A DNA stretch of 64,000 nucleotides from Paractinoplanes lichenicola (GTDB lineage: Bacteria; Actinomycetota; Actinomycetes; Mycobacteriales; Micromonosporaceae). Shown here piece after piece: positions 24,439 through 32,200 of this stretch. Position 1 is the stretch's first letter, and each line of letters starts with the position of its first letter. The stretch lies in the NCBI RefSeq assembly GCF_016785085.1, contig NZ_JAENHO010000005.1, forward strand, positions 372,001 through 436,000, in the 5' to 3' direction. The position numbers were made by a program, and so were the translations under genes. The notes beneath the pieces are model-generated. The model worked only from the letters and a program-made list of their open reading frames with translations, was not told the origin of the DNA and did not search any database.

Positions 24439-25176
24439 CTAGTAGAGGGTCAGAAGGATCATGGCCAGCGTCGTGGTGACCTCCACGGCCGCGCCCAGCA
24501 CGTCGCCGGTGATGCCGCCGAAACGGCGTACGGCGTGGCGCACCAGCGCGACCACCGCCAGCAGCGCCACGGCGACGGCGAGCGGCCCCTGCCACGTCCT
24601 GTCCGGAATCGCCGCGGCGGCCGCCATGACCAGCGCCGCTCCCGCGATCGCGACCGGCAGCGGCACCGTGCCGGCCACCAGCGCGCCCAGCCCCTCGGGC
24701 CGAGCCGCCGGCACACCGCGACGGCAGGCGAGCGGAATGGCCACCCGGCCGGCCGCGAACGCGACGATCACCGCGATGAGCGGGAGCGTGGTCAGGGCTG
24801 CGGTCTGGATCAGCAGCGTGCAGGCGATCGCGGCCACCCCGAACGGCCCGATGTCCGGCTTCCTCATGATCTCGAGGGCGGCCTCGCCCCGGCGGTAGGA
24901 GCCCAGCGCGTCGATCGTGTCGGCCAGCCCGTCCAGGTGCATGCCGCGGGTCAGCAGGGCCGCCACGGCCACCGTGACCGCCGCCGCGACCAGCGCCGGG
25001 GCGTGCGCCTCGCGCAGCAGCCAGAGCAGCCCGGCCAGCAGCGCCCCGAGCAGCGCACCCACGGCCGGCGCCACGCTCATCGCCACCGCGGCCGCCGCCC
25101 GGTCGATCCGCCCGGCACGAACCGGCAGGACCGTCAGCGTGGTGATCGAGAGGCGGACGCCGTCCGCGAGGGTCAC
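24439..25176 (-). CDS. cobS: Adenosylcobinamide-GDP ribazoletransferase (cobalamin synthase)
   Basis: Integral membrane enzyme joining adenosylcobinamide-GDP to alpha-ribazole in the last part of B12 synthesis. 245 residues with the family motifs RGMHLDGLADTIDALGS and ALEIMRKPDIGPFGV near the N-terminal third, and four to six membrane helices. GTG 25176 overlaps the CobU-CobT stop as GTGA, so translation is probably coupled. Confidence 0.93.
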   Translation of the reverse strand: MTLADGVRLSITTLTVLPVRAGRIDRAAAAVAMSVAPAVGALLGALLAGLLWLLREAHAPALVAAAVTVAVAALLTRGMHLDGLADTIDALGSYRRGEAALEIMRKPDIGPFGVAAIACTLLIQTAALTTLPLIAVIVAFAAGRVAIPLACRRGVPAARPEGLGALVAGTVPLPVAIAGAALVMAAAAAIPDRTWQGPLAVAVALLAVVALVRHAVRRFGGITGDVLGAAVEVTTTLAMILLTLY

Positions 25177-27128
25177 GTGCTGGCCGGCCCCGGGCCGTCC
25201 GGCTCCGGCTCCACGAAGTCGGCCTCGGAGTCGTTTTCGGGGTCGGCGGCCAGCGCCGGATGCGCCCCGACCGCCGACGCCAGCCCCACGGCCGTCCTCA
25301 GCAGCGGCAGGGCGGCCAGCGCGTTGGCCCCTTCCCCGAGACCCAGACCCAGCTCCAGTACGGGGTTGAGCCCGAGCACGTCCCCACCCTGGCGCACCAG
25401 TTCGAGGTCGCCCGTGTCGACCAGCAGCGACCAGTGCCGGGTCTGACTGGCCAGGTCGCGGGCGATCAGGCCGGCCGCGATGCCGACCGGCCCGTCGAGC
25501 ACGACCGGAAGCCGGCGGGCGGCCGCGCCCAGCAGCGCGCCGGTGGCGACGGCGAGGTCGTGCCCGCCCAGCTCGCGCAGGATGTCCTTGGCGCCGCGGG
25601 GCTCCCGGCGGATGCGGTGCAGCGCGTCCCGGACGGCGGCGCAGCGCAGCATCCACGACTCGTCGTCGAACACGCCGCCCGGCAGCAGCACCCGGGGCAG
25701 CACGGCGACCGCCTCGGAGCCGGTGGTGGCGACGGAGACGGCCGTGGCCACCGCGTCGGTGCCGGCCCCGATCGACGCGAGCACGAGCAGGTCCTTGCCC
25801 GCCTCGGCGGCCGCGTCGGCCAGGTGCCAGCCCTGCAGCAGGGCGCGCTCGACCTCCTCGTCGGTGGCGGCCGGACCGTCCTCGATGGCGGCCGACTCCT
25901 CGGTGCGCAGCACGGCGATGTCGGCCCCGGCCGAGCCGGCCAGGCGGCTCAGCACGCCCTCGCCCGCCTCGACCTGGGCCACCCGGCGCTCCACGTCCTC
26001 GACGTCGTCACCGGCCGCGGCGCCGCCGGCATGCCGGCCCGAGAGCAGCAGCACCCGCGGGGCCGACCAGGGCTGCGGGGTGACGGTGGACTGGGTCGCG
26101 GCGGCGAACTCGACGGCCTCGACCAGCCGCCCCAGCCCCGCCCCGGGGAAGTCGACCGTGGCCAGGCGGTCGCGCGCGTCGGGGCCGGCGTCGCTGTCGG
26201 GCAGCGGCAACTCCATGCCGGCCTCGATGACCGTCCTGGACGCCACGAGCGGGAGCACCATGGTGGGCTCGTTGAGCACCCCTGCCGCCGTACGGGGGGA
26301 AGGGTCTTCTGCGACGACCGGGCTGACGACGTGCGCCTCAGCGACGGGCTCAGCCAGGACGGACCCGCTCGGGGCGCCCGCGTCTTCCGCGTTCTCTCGC
26401 GCCCCAACTTCGCCGGACTTCTCGGACAAATCCGAAATGTCGGAGTTGGGAGGCGAGGCGGAGAGCGGCGAAGCGGAGGCTGAGGCGGGAAGCGTCGGAG
26501 CGGCGGCGGTGGCGGAGAGCGGCGGAGCGGTGGCGGCGAGCGGCGGAGCGGAGGCTGAGGCGGGAAGCGGCGAAGCGGAGTCGCCCGGTTCCTTGAGCCA
26601 GAGAACGCGGCCCGCCACGACCAGGGCGACCCGGTCGCAGGCGTCGGCCAGGGCCTGGTTCGTCGTGCCCAGGGCGTCGGTGAAGGCCCGCCCGACCGGC
26701 GTCGCCGCCACCAGCGACAGGCCGACCTCGGGGCTCACCAGCACCACCCGGGCCGTGCAGGCCCGCACCGCCGCGGCCAGCGCCGCCACGTCGGCCTCGT
26801 CGTCGTTGGGCTGGCGGGCCGGGTCGAGCACCGCCGCCACCCAGCCGCCCAGATCGTCCACGAGCAGCGTGTCGTCGGGCTTGGCCTCGGTCAGCAGCTC
26901 GGTCAGCCGGGCCGGGTCGGCGCCGGTCTCCTCGGTCGACCAGGATTGCGGCCGCCGCCGCTGATGGGCCTCGATGCGGCCCAGCCACTCCGGGTCGTCC
27001 TCGCCGCCGGCCGCCGTCGCCACGTAGCGCACCGCGGGGGCGTCCGCCACCAGCGATTCGGCGAACTCGGACTTGCCGGAACGGATCCCGCCGAGCACCA
27101 GGACCGTGTGCCACCGATCATCGGACAT
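25173..27128 (-). CDS. cobT: CobU-CobT fusion: adenosylcobinamide kinase/guanylyltransferase and DMB phosphoribosyltransferase
   Basis: 651 residues in two modules. Residues 1-190 are CobU: P-loop VLVLGGIRSGKSEFAESL, RIEAHQRRRPQSW with the guanylylated His, and VVLVSPEVGLSLVAATPVGR. Residues about 195-300 are an Ala/Ser/Pro low-complexity linker with short DNA repeats. Residues about 300-651 resemble CobT, ending with ELGGHDLAVATGALLGAA and LGLGEGANALAALPLL, the last holding the catalytic Glu. The fused protein would make both adenosylcobinamide-GDP and alpha-ribazole phosphate for CobS. TAAGGT at 27136-27141 ends seven bases before ATG 27128 (leaderless pattern). Confidence 0.88.
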   Translation of the reverse strand: MSDDRWHTVLVLGGIRSGKSEFAESLVADAPAVRYVATAAGGEDDPEWLGRIEAHQRRRPQSWSTEETGADPARLTELLTEAKPDDTLLVDDLGGWVAAVLDPARQPNDDEADVAALAAAVRACTARVVLVSPEVGLSLVAATPVGRAFTDALGTTNQALADACDRVALVVAGRVLWLKEPGDSASPLPASASAPPLAATAPPLSATAAAPTLPASASASPLSASPPNSDISDLSEKSGEVGARENAEDAGAPSGSVLAEPVAEAHVVSPVVAEDPSPRTAAGVLNEPTMVLPLVASRTVIEAGMELPLPDSDAGPDARDRLATVDFPGAGLGRLVEAVEFAAATQSTVTPQPWSAPRVLLLSGRHAGGAAAGDDVEDVERRVAQVEAGEGVLSRLAGSAGADIAVLRTEESAAIEDGPAATDEEVERALLQGWHLADAAAEAGKDLLVLASIGAGTDAVATAVSVATTGSEAVAVLPRVLLPGGVFDDESWMLRCAAVRDALHRIRREPRGAKDILRELGGHDLAVATGALLGAAARRLPVVLDGPVGIAAGLIARDLASQTRHWSLLVDTGDLELVRQGGDVLGLNPVLELGLGLGEGANALAALPLLRTAVGLASAVGAHPALAADPENDSEADFVEPEPDGPGPAST

Positions 27129-27209
27129 GCCCCGTACCTTAAGGCCGGTGCGCACACGCGGACGCCGTAGGGTGGAGGCGCACCGACCGAGGACGTGAGG
27201 GGGCGGCGA

Positions 27210-27407
27210 ATGCCGTGGAGTTGGCGGTACGAGAACGTCGAGGGCCAGCCGGTCGGCGGGCCGCAGGAGACGTTCAGCAGCCAGGCCGACGCCGAGTCGT
27301 GGATCGGCCAGGAATGGCGGCAGCTGTCCGAGCAGGGAGTCGCCGGTGTCGTGCTGCTCGAGGACGACCGGGTCGACTACAAGATGAGCCTGCGCCCGGC
27401 CGAGTGA
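27210..27407 (+). CDS. Small conserved hypothetical protein
   Basis: 65 residues: MPWSWRYENVEGQPVGGPQE, then FSSQADAESWIGQEWRQLSEQG and a basic/acidic tail. Trp-rich, no Cys, no membrane helix. The pattern is common as a short conserved actinobacterial protein. ATG 27210 follows a GGGGGCGG purine stretch. It lies ten bases before the site-2 protease gene and may be co-transcribed with it. Function unknown. Confidence 0.75.
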   Translation: MPWSWRYENVEGQPVGGPQETFSSQADAESWIGQEWRQLSEQGVAGVVLLEDDRVDYKMSLRPAE

Positions 27408-27417
27408 GCGCAGCGCC

Positions 27418-28245
27418 GTGACATACGAGCCGGTCTCCACCAGGACGCCTCGCAACGCCTTCGTGCCCAGCCCGGTCTTCGTGGGCATCGTCGCCGTCTT
27501 CGCGGTCAGCGGCTGGATGACGTGGACGGGCTTCGGCAACGTCCGGGTCGACGTCTTCCTGTTCATCGTGTCGGGCTGGCTGGTCTCGCTGTGCCTGCAC
27601 GAGTACGCGCACGCGCTGCTCGGCTTCTTCTCCGGCGACCGCAGCGTGGCCGACCGCGGCTACCTGCGGCTCAACCCGCTGAAATACACGAGCCCGCTGC
27701 TGTCGATCGTGCTGCCCGTGGTCGTGGTGATCCTGGGCGGCATCGGCCTGCCCGGCGGCGCCGTCTGGGTCGACCACCGTCACATCAACAGCCGTCTCAA
27801 GGATTCGCTGATCAGCGCGGCCGGCCCGCTGACCAACGTGGTGCTCGCGCTGATCGCCGCGTTCCCGTTCCTGATCGGCGTCGTCGACCTGCCGATCATC
27901 GAGGTCGCCGGGGGCTTCGCGCTCGACCCGGACGCCCACGCCGAGTTCTGGGCGGCCCTCGCGGCCCTGGCGTTCCTGCAGGTCACGGCGACGATCCTCA
28001 ACCTGCTGCCGATCCCGGGCCTCGACGGCGGCGGCATCATCGCGCCGTGGATGAGCCCGGCCTACCAGCGGGCGTGGAACCTCTTCGCGCCGTACGGGTT
28101 CATCCTGCTCTTCCTGCTGCTGTGGCAGACACGCGTCGGCGACTACTTCTACGACCTGGTCTTCTGGATCACCGACAAATTGGGTGTGGACCAGGTCCTG
28201 ATCCAGGTCGGCCTGGAGCTGATGCGGTTCTGGTCGGGTAACTAG
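27418..28245 (+). CDS. Site-2 protease family (M50) membrane metalloprotease
   Basis: 275 residues, about six membrane helices. The zinc motif HEYAHALLG at about residues 61-69 and the second metal site NLLPIPGLDGGGI at about 197-209 define M50. There is no PDZ domain between them, so it belongs to the short bacterial group rather than the RseP type. A substrate, typically a membrane anti-sigma factor or similar, cannot be named. GTG 27418 is the start. Its stop lies inside a terminator hairpin shared with the convergent aldo/keto reductase gene. Confidence 0.9.
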   Translation: MTYEPVSTRTPRNAFVPSPVFVGIVAVFAVSGWMTWTGFGNVRVDVFLFIVSGWLVSLCLHEYAHALLGFFSGDRSVADRGYLRLNPLKYTSPLLSIVLPVVVVILGGIGLPGGAVWVDHRHINSRLKDSLISAAGPLTNVVLALIAAFPFLIGVVDLPIIEVAGGFALDPDAHAEFWAALAALAFLQVTATILNLLPIPGLDGGGIIAPWMSPAYQRAWNLFAPYGFILLFLLLWQTRVGDYFYDLVFWITDKLGVDQVLIQVGLELMRFWSGN

Positions 28246-28259
28246 CCCGACCAGAACCG
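28225..28259. terminator. Bidirectional hairpin terminator overlapping a stop codon
   Basis: CGGTTCTGGTCGGG and CCCGACCAGAACCG arms enclose TAACTAG, which includes the protease stop codon. The 14-base perfect stem lies between two convergent genes. Confidence 0.85.
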
Positions 28260-28266
28260 ATCCGTC

Positions 28267-29265
28267 TCACGGACGTCGGGCGGGGCTTACCGTCTTCGCG
28301 GGGTCACGCTCGACGACCGGCTCGAGAGCGGCGTCGATCGCCTTCATCAGGTCGGCGTCGAGCTTCTTGCCCGAGGCCACCGCGTTGTCGCGCACCTGCT
28401 CGGGACGCGACGCGCCGATGATCGCGGCCGAGACGTTGTCGTTCTGCAGCACCCAGGCCAGGGCCAGTTGCGCCATCGACAGCCCGGCCTGGTCGGCCAG
28501 CGGCCGCAGCTGCTCGACCGCCGTGAGCACCTCGTCGCGCATGAGCCGCGAGATGAAGTTGGCGCCCGACTTCTCGTCGGTGGCCCGCGACCCGGCCGGC
28601 GGCTGCTCGCCCACCTTGTACTTGCCGCTCAGCACGCCCTGCGCCATCGGCGAGAACACCACCTGACCGACGCCCAGCTCAATCGACATCGGCACCACCT
28701 CGGCCTCGATGACCCGGTGCAGCGCGGAGTACTGCGGCTGATTCGAGACGAACGGAATCTTCAGATCCTGGGCCATCTCCCAGCCCGCCCGGATCTCCGT
28801 AGCCGTCCACTCCGAGACGCCGATGTAGAGCGCCTTGCCCTGCCGGACCACGTCGGCGAACGCCTGCATGGTCTCCTCGAGCGGGGTCGAGTAGTCGTAG
28901 CGGTGGGCCTGGAAGAGGTCGACGTACGAGGTCTGCAGCCGGCCCAGCGACGCGTCGATCGACTCCATGATGTGCTTGCGGGACAGGCTGCGGTCGTTCG
29001 GGCCGGGACCGGTCGGCCAGAACACCTTGGTAAAGATCTCCAGGCCGGCGCGGCGCTCGCCCTTCAGCGCCCGGCCCAGCACCTCCTCGGCGCGGCCACC
29101 GGCGTACGCGTCCGCGGTGTCGAAGCTCGTGATGCCCACGTCGAGCGCGGCCCGGACGCACGCGACCGCGGCCTCCTCCTCGACCTGGGAGCCGTGGGTG
29201 ATCCAGTTGCCGTAGGCGAGCTCGCTGATCAGCAGGCCGGAACGGCCGAGATGACGATGTTCCAT
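28267..29265 (-). CDS. Aldo/keto reductase
   Basis: 332 residues, (beta/alpha)8 NADPH-dependent oxidoreductase. The N-terminus is MEHRHLGRSGLLISELAYGN. Catalytic Asp and Tyr are in SFDTADAYAGGRAEEVLG, Lys in LEIFTKVFWP, and His in DLFQAHRYD. The C-terminal NADPH site IIGASRPEQVRDN is present. It resembles the potassium-channel beta-subunit/YghZ branch. Substrate unknown. It starts 20 bases after the giant repeat-protein gene on the same strand and may be its co-transcribed partner. Confidence 0.92.
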   Translation of the reverse strand: MEHRHLGRSGLLISELAYGNWITHGSQVEEEAAVACVRAALDVGITSFDTADAYAGGRAEEVLGRALKGERRAGLEIFTKVFWPTGPGPNDRSLSRKHIMESIDASLGRLQTSYVDLFQAHRYDYSTPLEETMQAFADVVRQGKALYIGVSEWTATEIRAGWEMAQDLKIPFVSNQPQYSALHRVIEAEVVPMSIELGVGQVVFSPMAQGVLSGKYKVGEQPPAGSRATDEKSGANFISRLMRDEVLTAVEQLRPLADQAGLSMAQLALAWVLQNDNVSAAIIGASRPEQVRDNAVASGKKLDADLMKAIDAALEPVVERDPAKTVSPARRP

Positions 29266-29285
29266 CTCCCGACCCTATGCCCTCC

Positions 29286-32200
29286 TCAGAGCACCGGCCG
29301 AGTGTCCTTGATCAACTTGTCGATCTCGTCGAGCACGTCGGCCCGCTCCCGATACTTGAGCTCGACCAGCGGTTCGCCCTTGCGGTCGAGCGCGCCCCAC
29401 AGCCCGAACTTGTCGGCCACCAGGAACGCCGCGGGGTGGATGAGCAGGGCGGCGTGCACCGGCTGCACCAGCAATTGCCCCGTACGGTCGACGACCCCGT
29501 ACAGCTCCCCGGCGTCGACCACGGCCAGCCCCTCCTCGGTGAACCCGTCGACCGGCTCGCCCGTGGCCAGCATCGTCGCGAACGCCCGATAATGCGGCTG
29601 CACGACGAGCCGTGCGTGCTTGTCGACCACACCCCAGCCGCCCCGGCGCACGAGGGCCAACCCGTTGTGGAACGGCCGCGCGTCGTCGAACCCGCCCGGC
29701 ACGATGACCCGATTCTGCTGGTCGATCGCGTACCAGCCGCCCGCGTCGTCCCGCGACACCCAGGCCAGCCCGTCCGCGAACCGGCCCGCCGCCCGATACC
29801 CGGCCGCCGCGTCGATCAGCACCTCGCCGGTCCCGTCGATCAGCTCCCAGGCCTGCGCCTCCGGCCGCCGCACCCAGGCCACGCCGTCCGCGAACGGCTG
29901 CGCCTGCGCGAACCGCGGCGTCAACGACCCCGGATAGCCCCACAACCCCGACGCTTCGTCCTTCAACGGCCGCGGCTGCGTTCGCTTGCCCACGATCTGC
30001 TCGCGGGTGCGCGGATACGGACCCCAGCTCTCCGCGGCCTGCCCGGTGATCGTGTCGAGGGCCAGCTCGATCCGCTCGACCAGATCCGGGTCGGCCCCCT
30101 TGCGCAGGTCGAGGGCGAGCTCCAGATGGTTCACGGCCTCCAGGTAGCGGCCCTGCTCGAACGCCGACCGCCCGGCCAGCTCGTGCATCTCGGCCCGCAA
30201 CCGGGCCGGCAACTCGGCCGAGTTCGTCTCCTCGAAGATCTTGTCGGCCTCGGCGTACTCCCCGCGCCACAGCAACACGTGCCCGAGGCGCGCCTGAACG
30301 GTCGCCAGCCGTACGAGGTCGCCGGCCGTCTCCGCGTGCCGCAGCGCCGCCTGCGCGTCCTCGAGGGCCGCGTCCAGGTCGTTGAGCAGCCGCTCGGCCA
30401 CCGCCCGCAGACTCAACAGGCGCGCCCGGTCGGAGTCGCGCTCGGCGTACTCGAGCTTGTCCGTGAGCCGATCGATGACCACCCACATCGGCTCGTCGTC
30501 CTCGATCTGCTCACGCAGCGTCCGGGGGTCGTACGTCACCGGGTAAGCGGCAAGAATCTGCTCCGGATCGGTCCTCCGGTTGCGCGGATCCGCCACCTGC
30601 TCGCGGCGTTGCTTGATGGGCCTTCCCTCGTACGCCGGAGAGCCGCCCCCGGTCGCGTCGCCCTGGTCGATTTGCTCCGTGCCTGTCGTGCTCTCGTCGC
30701 CCGGTTCCGCGGTCGCCTCGGTGTCGTCCGCGTCTGCTTCGACGCCCGGCGCGGCCGCCTTGTCCGGCTCCTCGGCCGCGCTGTCGCCGGGCCCGGCAAC
30801 TTCGTCCACCTGCGCCGTCGCGCCGTCTTCGTCGGCCCCGTACGCCTCAGCCGTGATCGCATGCGTGGCCGCACGCCCGCCGATCGCCTGCGGCGTGTCC
30901 TCAATCAGCTCGGCGTCGACGATGTCGTCGTTGGCCGGCATCTCCGAAGCCCGCAGCAGCACCGGCTCGTCATCATCGATCTCCGGCTCGACGATCTCAA
31001 CATCGATCGGCTCACCGTCGTCATGCAACTCGGCCGACGCCCCGGGGAGTGGATCCTCCGACTCAAAGTCACCCTCGGCGAAAGCGCCCTCATCCTGCTT
31101 CGGAGCCTCGTCCGGTTCGGCCGAGATGGGCTGAGCCGACACGGGCTGAGCCGACACCGGCTGGCTCGACACGGGCTGAGCCGAGACCGGCTGACCCGGC
31201 ACGGGCTGAGCCGACACCGGCTGAGCCGACACCGGCTGAGCCGACACCGGCTGAGCCGACACCGGCTGAGCCGACACCGGCTGAGCCGACACCGGCTGGG
31301 CCGACACGGGTTGCGCGGAGACGGGCTGCGACCAGTCCGGCCCGTCGGTGGCCGGCGGTGACTGCGTGGACTGAGCCGATGCGGGCTGCATCGTGACAGG
31401 CTGAGCCGACACCGACTGCGGCTGAGCGGGCGCGGCCGATACCGGCTCCGCGGAGACGGGCTGCGCCGACACCGGCTGAGCGGAAGCCGCGGCGGGCCTG
31501 TCCTCCGCGGCGTTCGGCCGGACGATCGGCTGCACGGAGATCGGCTCGTCGTAGTCGGCGTAGGGAAGGTCCCCCGAGGGCCGCGGCTCCGTCGCGACAG
31601 ACGCTTCGCCGGCGGTCCCGCTCTCGCCCTGCCGCGGGACCACGATGGGCTGCGCCCCCGACGGCGCGAACCAGTCCGGGGTCTCGGGCCCGCCACTACC
31701 CAGCCGAGCCTCGGCAACGCCCGCGCCGCCAGCCTCCCGAACGTCGGCCGCATCGTCGGCCCAACCCGAACCACCGGCAGTGGTGTGCGCCGAACCGGCC
31801 CGGGGCCCGTCCGAATGCCATCCCGAGCCATCCGCAGCAGGCTGCCCCGAAACCGGCCACGCCCCACCCGACACCGGCTCCGGTCCGGCCGTCCCCCGCC
31901 CACCGTCGTCCGGCGCCGAATCCTGCCTCCCCCACCCGGCGGGCAGCCCCGACACCGGCCCAGGCCCGAGCGGCCCGGCCGAGGGCTGCCCAGAGGCCGG
32001 CTGCGGCGCGAGGGTGCCCCCAGAGACCTGCTGGACCGCAGACGGCTGCCCCGAGACCGGCGGCACTCCAACGGGCTGCGCGGAGGCCGGCTGGGAGGCC
32101 GACGGCTGCATGGAGACCGGCCGAGATGCGGCGGGCGGCGCGGATGTGGGCTGGAATGCAGACGGCTGCCCCGAGACCGGCTCCATTCCAGCGGGCTGCA

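Noticed and set aside
27129..27209. Cobalamin riboswitch before the cob genes
   Set aside because: The gap is only 81 bases with a leaderless-type promoter; no B12-box sequence is present.
31129..31340. CRISPR array
   Set aside because: Repeats are contiguous, 15 bases long, in frame and have no spacers.
29277..31361. 694-residue open frame opposite the giant gene
   Set aside because: It is antisense, with Arg/His-rich monotony created by the repeats (SRHRL units). No start signal or family; a GC-bias shadow.
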